This document shows positions 18,101 through 24,887 of a stretch of DNA of 64,000 bases, in pieces. The translations under genes and the position numbers were made by a program. How positions within the stretch are numbered: the stretch's first letter is position 1; the number at the start of each line of letters is the position of its first letter. Origin of the DNA: Hydrogenophaga flava NBRC 102514 (GTDB taxonomy: Bacteria; Pseudomonadota; Gammaproteobacteria; Burkholderiales; Burkholderiaceae_C); the NCBI RefSeq assembly GCF_001571145.1, contig NZ_BCTF01000007.1, positions 1 to 64,000 on the forward strand, given 5' to 3'. Below the pieces are notes generated by a model, which did no database searches, had not been told where the DNA came from, and saw nothing but the letters and a program-made list of their open reading frames with translations.

Positions 18101-20507
18101 TTCGATGCAGTTGATGCTGGAGGTGGTAAAGCCAGGCGAGGCAGGTCTGAACGATGCGCTCGGACACCCGGTTTCGGTTTTGGGAGAACCTGTTCTGCCA
18201 GACCTCGAACGCCGAGACCACTTCTGGAATCACACTGGTTGGGATGTCTGAAGCGTGGTCCAGAAGCCAGTCGCAGAAGCGAGCCCAGGCTGCGACGTCC
18301 GACGGGTGTCCCAACATGTCCGCATACAGCATGCGCTTGGCGAGGTCGAGGTCAGGAGCGTCTGAGCGCTCGAGAACTGCCGTATTCGGCTTCGTCTTTT
18401 CAGCTTGGTACCAAACGACAACCTTGCGGACCCGCGAGTGGGCAGTGTCGAGCATCGCTCGGTCGAAGGCTGTGGAGTACTGCGCGAACGTCTCCAGGGA
18501 GAACGGCCCAGCCATCCACGCGCGCAGCCACTGGGAGCGAAGTCTCTGATTGCCTTCCAGGGCGGCCAAGTGGTTGGACCAGTTCTCGCCGTGGGCAAGC
18601 TCCGACTGGGAGAGCAGCTCGACGACCCGCCCGAGCGCCGGCGGCTCTCCAACTTCACGAATTACCTCTGGCCAGGCACCATCCGCCCGGACCAGGTGCT
18701 GCAGGAACGCCCATTCGAAGAAGATGTCGTGAGAGAACTGCACGGTATGTCCGCGTCTGACAGGTCGAACAATGCCGTCCGCCTCGAGTTCGGCGAGCGC
18801 CTGAGCATCGACATCGGCTATGGGGATACGCCTGCCAAGTTGATGCGCGCCAGTCTTGGCCAGCTGCACCAGGGCATTTCGCCGGTGGCCAACCCGCGTA
18901 GGGTCAGCGCCGTAGCCGCCGCGCTCCCACCACAAAGCTGCAAGGTCGACCTCGGAGGTAGCCTGTGCGTTCGATGAGTCAACCTCCTTGGCAAGCACGG
19001 CCGCGAAAAATGGCCTACGAACGACCGCGCGAACCGAATCACTGCCGAAAAGCAGAGGTCGAAGGGCAGGCTTGGCGCGCGCGAGAGCTTCAGCTTCCTC
19101 GTCGTCGAAAGAGTCAATGGTCTGCGTCCGCACTCCACTCGAGAACAGACTAGCTGGCAACCAAGTGCGCAATGGCTCCATACCCGTGTCGCGCACGGTG
19201 GCCACGACGCACCATCCTGACAGCAAGGGCGAGGAACTGATGGTGTTCAGCAGGTCCAGGATGATGCCTCGGTGTTCTACCTCCACACGGTCAATACCGT
19301 CGACGAACAGCACGCTGGAGCCAGACGCGGAAAGCTCGACTAGGAGCTCCTCCAAGTTGCCGTACGTCATGCCCGCAGCGGCGGCATACTGCGGCCACGT
19401 ACTCCCCCGCAGACGGTCGGACTTTAGAAAGAGGACAGTTCCCGAGGCGGCGAGTTGCTCGACAGCCGAGCGGAGAACGACTGACTTGCCTGCACCTGGC
19501 AAGCCGCCAATCTGCACAAAGCCAGGCGACTTCGCAGCCTTGACCACCGCTTGAACGCAGGTGTCGCGCGGCACACTCAGGTCAGAGATGCAATTCGTGA
19601 TTTCGGAAGCGGCAAGTCGACTCTCCTGCTGTATTGCTTGCAGTGCTCTCTGCGCACTCGGCGCCCCAGCAAGCCGGAATGCACCGTTTAGACGAGAGAC
19701 CAATGTCTTACGGTCGTACCCTGCAGCGCGCCCTTGCGAAACGCGCACCAACGCTAGCAACCGGCGCCACAGGTCGTCGGCGCGGGGACGGTCCACTGGA
19801 GCAAGGGTAGTGGCAAGGCCTGCTACTGTCTGCGCTTCAGTCGGTGAGCCTTCGGTCAGCAAGTCCAAGCGTATGAGGACAAAGTGACTCAGTAGCTTGT
19901 GGGTGGTTGCATCAATTTCGCTGGGCGTCACTTTAAGCGAGAGGATTTCACGAACCGCCTCGAACTGTGTGAGCTTGTCTCCCGCGGCGCCATCGGTCTG
20001 CAGCTTGCGGACGAACTGTTCCGAGGTGCTTTCTGCCCGCGCCCACTCACAAAGCGTCTCAAAGCTCCTCTTGGCTGCGTCCGAGATTTCGCCGGCGATG
20101 ACGCACACCCTGTCCAACGAAACCTGAAAACCCGCGTCCGAGAGCGTTTCATAAGCGTGCTCAATCGTCACTCGGAAGTCAGTGTTCGTTCTCGCAGCGC
20201 TGATTACCAGCTTGCGCTTGACCTGGGCGCTAAAGGCTATCGAGACGTGGTCGGCTCCTTCTGCCCGAATGATGAGGTCGTCCAGAGGCTGCCCGAACGA
20301 ACCTTGTTGCACCGAGACATGTGTGACTACGCGGCCCGGCAGGCCCGGCGCTGTCGTCTCGCAGAGCAACGCTGCTGCGTATACGGAAGCAACCGCATCC
20401 TCAAAGCTGAAGCCTTGGCCGCCAGTCAGTTCAGGCGAAGTTCCATTCGGTGCTTCCTGCGGTGCGCCAGGTGTCTGCTGCCCTGCGGCGTCGTTTTGGG
20501 TCATCAT
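15189..20507 (-). CDS. STAND NTPase with Cap4/PD-(D/E)XK-like N-terminus
   Basis: A 1,772-aa protein with the three-part form of Avs-type immune sensors. Residues about 30-110 resemble a DUF4297/Cap4-like nuclease: a helix FEDAVASVYAAALL, then PLDDLII followed by AQVKRK, which matches the D...QxK core of PD-(D/E)XK folds. A P-loop GGLPGAGKS lies near residue 335 and a Walker B SVLFVDGIDRV near 395, consistent with a STAND/NACHT NTPase. The remaining ~1,300 residues are helical, Leu/Ala/Trp-rich repeats, the likely ligand sensor. The start is ATG 20507 or the next ATG; no strong ribosome site precedes either. It stands alone and is divergent from the gene at 20654. Confidence 0.8.
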   Translation of the reverse strand: MMTQNDAAGQQTPGAPQEAPNGTSPELTGGQGFSFEDAVASVYAAALLCETTAPGLPGRVVTHVSVQQGSFGQPLDDLIIRAEGADHVSIAFSAQVKRKLVISAARTNTDFRVTIEHAYETLSDAGFQVSLDRVCVIAGEISDAAKRSFETLCEWARAESTSEQFVRKLQTDGAAGDKLTQFEAVREILSLKVTPSEIDATTHKLLSHFVLIRLDLLTEGSPTEAQTVAGLATTLAPVDRPRADDLWRRLLALVRVSQGRAAGYDRKTLVSRLNGAFRLAGAPSAQRALQAIQQESRLAASEITNCISDLSVPRDTCVQAVVKAAKSPGFVQIGGLPGAGKSVVLRSAVEQLAASGTVLFLKSDRLRGSTWPQYAAAAGMTYGNLEELLVELSASGSSVLFVDGIDRVEVEHRGIILDLLNTISSSPLLSGWCVVATVRDTGMEPLRTWLPASLFSSGVRTQTIDSFDDEEAEALARAKPALRPLLFGSDSVRAVVRRPFFAAVLAKEVDSSNAQATSEVDLAALWWERGGYGADPTRVGHRRNALVQLAKTGAHQLGRRIPIADVDAQALAELEADGIVRPVRRGHTVQFSHDIFFEWAFLQHLVRADGAWPEVIREVGEPPALGRVVELLSQSELAHGENWSNHLAALEGNQRLRSQWLRAWMAGPFSLETFAQYSTAFDRAMLDTAHSRVRKVVVWYQAEKTKPNTAVLERSDAPDLDLAKRMLYADMLGHPSDVAAWARFCDWLLDHASDIPTSVIPEVVSAFEVWQNRFSQNRNRVSERIVQTCLAWLYHLQHQLHRREFSTDRGVWAEIEDRWDGLDELESALRTLVLNSSLTQRFLVTQYLRDLRRLERMPRQAVQSVFTHAPFLSRACPEELADFTLSVVRKRLPVIVKKELRGRDFLVSNSFSHFEWNHLSIDDQHSFFPSAPTREPFHSLLLQAPDQGRRLVREVANHATRSWRQLHRLSHEKDGTPIPLVMQFPWGRQVFWGDSRLYLGARGYFGPSTVNSGWMALEAWAFRELEKGTPVDDVLKAVLEGHQSVGALAVAAAIALQEQHSSATTLPIATNQRLWHWDIRRQVQDMSQIANLIGFSKPQDKPHGMAVKEGNERPVRRAEIRSLATLMVLRGGELGGLAAAAIQGFSGDLPFDYAEQRTNAGIRSDLARTAEIWVELGKQENYRAELSPDESKVVISHENPKATGKDIQAIQARQSEMGRYLPLLNWAHSYFDDGKLKASLTLEAAATAAKELDSEGLFATGHIHTELAYQRQSAVAGVAAILLLEKAEAHFQWAGEVCARAAQTPKGQQPSFTRSVNLMHHPVLYAAKGLGALFAVAGDDDDVKPLQSFLTELCAHPYEEIAVAAFGALLGAWPRYPDIAWAALRLATALALLEVPYGPDGEPEEPYQVRIQGAVTEELQRLQDGKPVASPMPTWPEPWISIPEGEAVQARGRRGRTVNTEWRVNPLDVDTSLLEKVLRVIPFEAALANQAHEAMFLDWCEGLAKWTIERIAPSWARSGRELDDDFATNNFEWCHHLYQFLARISLMVSLDEGMRRFLQPAMTANDEAFTNLTQPFTAHLIGQVMDSPKIPRNALPLLTAVAQRVLTHRGWEHFRHDGHSKLDFVTIVNHLFFADLGYAGGAVRFANRDWTEVGVVISVFEPILSAHGSAPLVSRAWVSLCESSLEHYPVQHFVDNLDYVLVGEGTPPGWRGTQLPGRLSGLIQRFSERQQPMPLAMAQKLLRALDRLVDMGDRRAAAVQLSEVFRSVRIAS

Positions 20508-20653
20508 TAACTACCGAATCAGTGGCGCAACTGATGATGGTACCTCCGCATCCCGCGGCCTATCCCTTTCACGCTAAAGCTCCCAGTCGGTCACTAGGCC
20601 TGTTGTCAGATGGCTCCTCGCTCACCAAGGTCGAAGACAGATAAATTCAAAGC

Positions 20654-20869
20654 ATGGGTCGACACAATGATACGGAACGTTCACTTCGCACGCAGACTAC
20701 AAAGAGGGGTGAGTCACTGACAGAAAGTCGCTTTGAAGAGCTGCTCAAGAGTGCGAGCAGCTTCTTCGCTGCGGCCGAAGGGCATTCCGATGAAGAGCGT
20801 CGCGCAGTGATTCTGGAAATCAACGCACTCATGAACGAGTACGGCTTAACAGTGGACGATTTCCTTTGA
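20654..20869 (+). CDS. Small hypothetical protein, 71 aa
   Basis: A 71-aa charged, helical protein (FEELLKSASSFFAAAEGHSDEERRAVILEINALMNEYGLTVDDFL). The composition is convincingly protein-like: an amphipathic helix followed by an acidic C-terminus. The start at ATG 20654 has no clear Shine-Dalgarno. It is divergent from the STAND gene and convergent with the small zinc-ribbon gene. Function unknown. Confidence 0.5.
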   Translation: MGRHNDTERSLRTQTTKRGESLTESRFEELLKSASSFFAAAEGHSDEERRAVILEINALMNEYGLTVDDFL

Positions 20870-20880
20870 ACGGGGCAAGT

Positions 20881-21078
20881 TCAAGACACGAGACTATTAG
20901 AGGGCGGCGAGCCTCCTCTCCATGCCGTCACGCTCTCAAAGTGACGGCCGCAACCGTCACAGACTATCGTGCTCGACTTCTGCATCTGAGCCAGTTCGTT
21001 GCGGACGATATCGTGGTGGTAGCTGGTTGAGCCACAGAAGTTGCAACAGTTGGCGGGGCGGGGTTTGGTGCTTTGCAT
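20881..21078 (-). CDS. Small zinc-ribbon protein
   Basis: A 65-aa protein with two cysteine pairs, CNFCGS near residue 12 and CDGCGRHF near 40, spaced as in a zinc ribbon. The paired CxxC knuckles in so short a frame are good evidence for a real gene even though no Shine-Dalgarno is clear before ATG 21078. Such stand-alone ribbons often bind nucleic acid or a larger partner. It lies convergent to the 71-aa gene. Confidence 0.6.
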   Translation of the reverse strand: MQSTKPRPANCCNFCGSTSYHHDIVRNELAQMQKSSTIVCDGCGRHFESVTAWRGGSPPSNSLVS

Positions 21079-21209
21079 GTTGGTCTAATTGTGCAAGTCA
21101 GAACACCATTTGCTACCGACATGGAGGGAATTGCCCGAGATTTGCAACCAGTGTCTCCGTCCCTCAGATGGGAGATGACCGGCTCAGTTCAACCTAAGAC
21201 ACTTCCTGG

Positions 21210-21227
21210 GAGCTTCGCGAGAAGCTC
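21210..21227. repeat. Perfect inverted repeat, 7-base arms
   Basis: GAGCTTC and GAAGCTC flank GCGA in the gap between the zinc-ribbon and thermonuclease genes. It could form a hairpin or be a binding site. No T run follows, so a terminator is not supported. Confidence 0.35.
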
Positions 21228-21293
21228 TCCTCCTTTGGCACAAGATGTGTCTTTCCTTGCCCGGTCCTCCTGGGCATTATTTTTCTAGGTTTT

Positions 21294-21779
21294 ATGAAGA
21301 GTGTGTGGGTGTCCGCTTTCGTACTCGCTGCATCTTTTGGCGTGCATGCCGACGTGATTTCGGGAAAGGTTGTGCGTGTGGCTGATGGCGACACCATCAC
21401 CGTCTTGGACGCGAACCTGCAGCAACACAAGATTCGTTTGGCTGGGATAGACGCACCCGAACGCCGGCAAGCCTTTGGTCAACGCTCGCGCGAGTTCCTT
21501 GCTTCGATGGTGGCGGCGCAGCAGGTCGACGTCGAGACAGAAAAAACTGACAAGTACGGCCGTTCTGTGGGCAAGGTGATTTTGGAGGGGCGGGACGTCA
21601 ATCTGGCTGTTGTGGCAGCTGGTCTTGCTTGGCACTACAAGGAATACGAGAACGAGCAAACTCCCTCTGACCGAATGCTGTACGCAAGTGCTGAGCAGGA
21701 GGCGCGCAGATTCCGAAGGGGACTGTGGTTGGACAACGCACCGGAAGCCCCTTGGGACTGGAGACATAGCGGGCGATGA
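21294..21779 (+). CDS. Secreted thermonuclease-family nuclease
   Basis: A 161-aa staphylococcal-nuclease (OB-fold) protein. Residues 1-19 form a signal peptide ending at AxA-like VHA. The catalytic pattern is present: VVRVADGDTITVL, then IRLAGIDAPERRQAFG with the conserved Asp/Glu and Arg, KYGRSVGKVIL with the second Arg, and the terminal RGLW. It should cleave DNA or RNA with calcium outside the cytoplasm. The start is ATG 21294. Its neighbours are unrelated, so it is probably single-gene cargo. Such genes are common on mobile elements of Proteobacteria. Confidence 0.9.
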   Translation: MKSVWVSAFVLAASFGVHADVISGKVVRVADGDTITVLDANLQQHKIRLAGIDAPERRQAFGQRSREFLASMVAAQQVDVETEKTDKYGRSVGKVILEGRDVNLAVVAAGLAWHYKEYENEQTPSDRMLYASAEQEARRFRRGLWLDNAPEAPWDWRHSGR

Positions 21780-21799
21780 GGAATGCCCAGGTGCTCGCT

Positions 21800-22090
21800 T
21801 TATCGCTTCTTGTCTGAAGGCGCGGTCTTCAAGTTGAACTCCACTGCGTTGGATATTGCTCTCAGAACATCCACGAGGTCGTCACGACGGTCGGCATATC
21901 GCCACCAATGCGGGTCCTGACGGCGCTGAGCGTCTTGCAGCATGTCGTCTGCGTCGAACAACAGGTCCTCGACCCGCCTAAGCAGAGCTCCTGCGCTGGT
22001 GATGTCGCAGACCCCAATCTGCTCTGATTTGATTCGTTCCAGGTCAAGCTCCCGCAAGCCGGGTGTGCATGTCGGTGGCTCGGTTTTCAT
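21800..22090 (-). CDS. Hypothetical protein, 96 aa
   Basis: A 96-aa mostly helical acidic protein with an Arg/Asp-rich middle (RRVEDLLFDADDMLQDAQRRQDP) and a basic tail. It starts at ATG 22090, overlapping the stop of the HAD-like gene by 4 bases, so the two form an operon. I recognise no family. Confidence 0.6.
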   Translation of the reverse strand: MKTEPPTCTPGLRELDLERIKSEQIGVCDITSAGALLRRVEDLLFDADDMLQDAQRRQDPHWWRYADRRDDLVDVLRAISNAVEFNLKTAPSDKKR

Positions 22091-22527
22091 GGGGTCTCGT
22101 GAGCCTGAACTGGGGATGTCGACTGCAGCCAGTTCTTGATGGCGGTTTGAGCCGTTTCGTCCGAAATTCCGCGCTGAGGGTTGAGCAGCAACAAGTTGAC
22201 CGCTGTGCCGGTGAACTCTTGCTTGTCGTCATCGAGTACCAGATGATGCCGAACACGTCGATTTGCCTGGAGCACCAGCTCTATCGATTGTTCGCGGGGT
22301 CCGCGCGGCGCACTGCCGACAAACTTCGGTCCCAACGGCCCGAGTAGTGCTCGCAGTTCTTGGTCGATGTACTCGTAGCGCCAACTGGAATGAACAACTA
22401 TGTGTACGTCGGGGTGGCCGACGAGCAGAGATTCAAGTACAGGTAGCCAGCAAAATCGGCGCCCCTCGGGAAGCTCCGCATCAAGGGGATGGAGGACCCC
22501 ATCAAAGTCGGTGAAGACCAGCCGCAT
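22087..22527 (-). CDS. HAD-like hydrolase
   Basis: A 146-aa protein with the core HAD motifs: FTDFDGVLHP at residues 5-14 (motif I, nucleophile Asp), VHSSWR near 46 (motif II) and LVLDDD near 96 (motif IV acids). No large cap domain is present, so it belongs to the minimal HAD forms, including the type I recall in RNA-repair proteins (HAD_SAK). The substrate could be a phosphorylated nucleic-acid end or a protein. It is co-transcribed with the 96-aa gene downstream. A weak GAAAG precedes ATG 22527. Confidence 0.75.
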   Translation of the reverse strand: MRLVFTDFDGVLHPLDAELPEGRRFCWLPVLESLLVGHPDVHIVVHSSWRYEYIDQELRALLGPLGPKFVGSAPRGPREQSIELVLQANRRVRHHLVLDDDKQEFTGTAVNLLLLNPQRGISDETAQTAIKNWLQSTSPVQAHETP

Positions 22528-22538
22528 CGAAGTCGCTT

Positions 22539-22805
22539 TCAGGTGCAGCTTGGGGTGGAGGATTTGTACTTTGGCTCTTGCCCGTCCTCTTCGTCGCGCG
22601 TCCTCGTGGCACCCGCGTGCCTGTTACCCAGCAGCCCTGCCGAATGTTTGGACGCAAACCCATGGACTGCATCATCAAGTAAGTGAAGGAAATCGTGTGG
22701 GACAGGCTGTTGCGCAGGCATCGCGCGACTGTACCCAGCAGCTGCAGTCTTGTCATCGTGTTCTAGTAGCAATAGCAACTGCACTGCCAGTGCATGGTGT
22801 GTCAC
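22539..22805 (-). CDS. Doubtful small frame, possible gene remnant
   Basis: An 88-codon frame starting at GTG 22805 and ending 12 bases before the HAD-like start. The reading frame stays open for about 25 codons upstream of the GTG with protein-like sequence (CPVFRTFFVREHDLPGRLV) but has no better start. That suggests either a truncated gene or chance. No domain recognised. Confidence 0.3.
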   Translation of the reverse strand: MTHHALAVQLLLLLEHDDKTAAAGYSRAMPAQQPVPHDFLHLLDDAVHGFASKHSAGLLGNRHAGATRTRDEEDGQEPKYKSSTPSCT

Positions 22806-22993
22806 CAGTCGTCCGGGCAGGTCATGCTCGCGGACAAAGAAGGTCCGGAAGACGGGGCATATTGACGCTAGATATGCAAGTGGTGCCTACCTGCGTGGAG
22901 CAGGCTTTCGGGCTTGGCTTTCGATACTCAAAGAGCAATGGTCAGTACATCGCGTACTGGCCGTTGGTGAATCAGTCAAGTTGCAGGCCGCGC

Positions 22994-23611
22994 TCAAAGT
23001 GCCGGTCGAGGGAACCGTAGCCACTCCTGCACTGCAGCAAGCTGCCACTGCCTGCGCGCGTAGCGGGCCAAGGCTTCGGGGACTAGGTCGCCATTGAGCA
23101 CTAGGCGGTTGAGCATGACGGTCAGGTCCAGGTCTGCGATGCACCACTGACCAAACAGGTGGTCCTCGCCGTGCGCGAGCAAAGCAGAGGCTACCTGCAG
23201 CAGCTTCTGCGCAGCCACTTCGCCCGCAGGGCTGAGCGGCGAGACGGTAGGGCCGTAGAAGATGACTTCAGTCGACCTGTCTTGCCGCAGAGCCAGTAGG
23301 TCGCTGCGCAACCAGGCCTGAACCTGCCGTGCGCGTGCTCTGGCCTGTGAGGAGGAGGGATACAGCCGAGGTAGGGGGTGCAACTCTTCGAGGTACTCGG
23401 CAATGGCGGAGGACTCCGAGAGGGCGAACCCGTCGCAGACCAAGGTGGGCACCCTGCCGGTGAGCGAGGTTTCCTTGTAGTCAGGGGTGGCGTTCTGACT
23501 TGCTGCAAGGTCCAGTGGCACGACCTCGAACGAGAGGCCCTTCGTGCGAAGTGCAACGAAGGCGGAAAGCGCATACGGGGATGCGAATTGGGAGTCTACG
23601 TAGAGGAGCAC
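22994..23611 (-). CDS. yfcF: YfcF-type glutathione S-transferase
   Basis: A 205-aa glutathione transferase close to E. coli YfcF, judged by recalled sequence. The N-terminal thioredoxin-like domain includes FASPYALSAFVAL, TGRVPTLVCDGFALSESSAIAEYL with the cis-Pro and the Glu-Ser glutathione-binding pair. The helical C-terminal domain contains RARQVQAWLRSDLL and FGQWCIADLDLTVMLNRL. YfcF has glutathione transferase and peroxidase-type activity linked to oxidative stress. It stands alone on the minus strand between unrelated genes. It is an ordinary bacterial gene carried as cargo, perhaps part of the same stress block as yedK and umuDC. Confidence 0.9.
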   Translation of the reverse strand: MLLYVDSQFASPYALSAFVALRTKGLSFEVVPLDLAASQNATPDYKETSLTGRVPTLVCDGFALSESSAIAEYLEELHPLPRLYPSSSQARARARQVQAWLRSDLLALRQDRSTEVIFYGPTVSPLSPAGEVAAQKLLQVASALLAHGEDHLFGQWCIADLDLTVMLNRLVLNGDLVPEALARYARRQWQLAAVQEWLRFPRPAL

Positions 23612-23697
23612 GGTGGGGTGAATTTCTCTTGAGCTTGGAGGGTTGAGTCAACGTGGCGTGCCCACACAGGAGCGAAATCGCTGACCAAAGCCGCGTC

Positions 23698-24372
23698 CTA
23701 TCGCTTTTTCTTGCCGCGGTCTGGGTCTGGCGTGGAATACAGGAGATGCGCTGGGTACTGGCGCATGAAGTCCATCGACTTTGACGGTGCCGCGGTCAGC
23801 CAGTCGTCGTACTGGTGCTCGTGCAGGATGACGACCATGCGCTTCTCATCGCCGGGCTTGTGAAAGTGCTTGAACAGTTCGTGGTCGTCAGCGTTGACGG
23901 TGAGCATAGTGAAGGTCAGCAGGTCCTCGCCTGATTCCAGCCGTTTGGAAGCCCACAAGCCCGCAACACCCATCGGCAAGCCATCTTTGCGTCGGATTTT
24001 GGTTGGGATGGCTCGCCCGGAACGCCAGTCCGGCTCGACCACTGCCTCTACCGGAATGATGCTGTGCTGCCCCTTGCGCCAGGCTTCCCTGAAGCTGGGT
24101 TTCTCAGCCACCGTCTCAGACCTGGCGTTGTAGGTACGCCGGCCGAAGGCAACTTCGCCAGCCCAGTGCGGAACCAGTCCGAACAATCCCACCATAGCCT
24201 CGCGAGGAGGAACAGCATCGTCACCTACGTCAGCATTCGGGTGGCGCCTTACGAATGGCGCTTGGTAGGTCGGCCAGACATCAGTGCGCAGGTTGGTTCC
24301 GGGGGGCAGCTCGACACCGAAGTGCAGTCGAAGGCGTTCGGTGCTGTTGCAGGCGTCGTAGTTAGAGCACAT
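23698..24372 (-). CDS. yedK: YedK/HMCES SOS-associated peptidase family
   Basis: A 224-aa SRAP-domain protein. Catalytic Cys2 is present at the start (MCSNY), as are the Asn-Arg pair of NARSET, the Glu of VVEPDW and the His-Arg region near FHKPGDEKRMVVIL. The family forms a covalent thiazolidine crosslink with abasic sites in single-stranded DNA through Cys2 and so shields them at replication forks. The start is ATG 24372, which must be right because Cys2 needs Met removal. It is divergent from umuDC, and the LexA box at 24409-24428 lies 36 bases upstream, so it is very likely SOS-induced. The basic C-terminus ends GKKKR. Confidence 0.92.
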   Translation of the reverse strand: MCSNYDACNSTERLRLHFGVELPPGTNLRTDVWPTYQAPFVRRHPNADVGDDAVPPREAMVGLFGLVPHWAGEVAFGRRTYNARSETVAEKPSFREAWRKGQHSIIPVEAVVEPDWRSGRAIPTKIRRKDGLPMGVAGLWASKRLESGEDLLTFTMLTVNADDHELFKHFHKPGDEKRMVVILHEHQYDDWLTAAPSKSMDFMRQYPAHLLYSTPDPDRGKKKR

Positions 24373-24408
24373 ACGGGCATTCTGGTGCGCTCAGGGTCAA
24401 AGTACGTA

Positions 24409-24428
24409 TACTGTACATATGAACAGTA
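24409..24428. promoter_or_regulatory. LexA (SOS) box between yedK and umuD
   Basis: A near-ideal LexA operator of form TACTGT-N8-ACAGTA, perfectly matching the CTG-N10-CAG consensus. It lies in the only divergent space between yedK (minus) and umuD (plus), so one box can control both. It also covers the annotated umuD start ATG at 24419. A TATACT hexamer at 24407-24412 is a candidate -10 element for umuD. Confidence 0.88.
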
Positions 24429-24859
24429 TATCGGTCAGTTGCACACCTCGGCCGCTAGCGGCCGTGCCGCTGTTGTTGCCCATGCCAGAGACAAATGTGC
24501 AGGCCGGGTTTCCGTCTCCTGCCGAGGATTTTGCGGTCAACCGCCTGGACCTGACAGAAATTTTGGTCCGGCATCCGCAGGCCACTTTTGTCTTGCGGGT
24601 CGCTGGCGCCTCGATGCGGGACATGGGCATTGATGACGGGGACCTGCTGGTCGTTGACCGGGCTCTAAAGGCTGTCCATGGACACAATGTCGTCGCTGTG
24701 GTGGACGGTGAGTTCACGGTCAAACAGTTGCACCAGCGCGCGGGTCGGATGAAGCTCAAAGCCGCGAATCCCACCTACCCAGACATCGTGCCCAAGGATG
24801 GTCAGACCATCGAGGTCTGGGGCGTTGTCACCAGCTGCATCAAGCGCTTCGTCGCCTGA
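24419..24859 (+). CDS. umuD: UmuD-like polymerase V accessory protein
   Basis: A 146-aa LexA/UmuD-type protein. The self-cleavage site is AGFPSPA near residue 29 (Ala-Gly instead of the Cys-Gly of E. coli), the nucleophile Ser is in GASM near 64, and the general-base Lys is in VDGEFTVKQL near 101. RecA filaments promote cleavage to UmuD', which joins UmuC to form the translesion polymerase. The start used, ATG 24419, lies inside the LexA box and has no Shine-Dalgarno; either the mRNA is leaderless or translation begins at GTG 24464 or ATG 24482. umuC follows 28 bases later. Confidence 0.9.
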   Translation: MNSISVSCTPRPLAAVPLLLPMPETNVQAGFPSPAEDFAVNRLDLTEILVRHPQATFVLRVAGASMRDMGIDDGDLLVVDRALKAVHGHNVVAVVDGEFTVKQLHQRAGRMKLKAANPTYPDIVPKDGQTIEVWGVVTSCIKRFVA

Positions 24860-24887
24860 GCCGGCATCCAATGCGAGGGATTTCATC

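Noticed and set aside
21210-21227. Intrinsic terminator at the GAGCTTC hairpin
   Set aside because: No T run follows on either strand and it lies upstream, not downstream, of the nearest genes.
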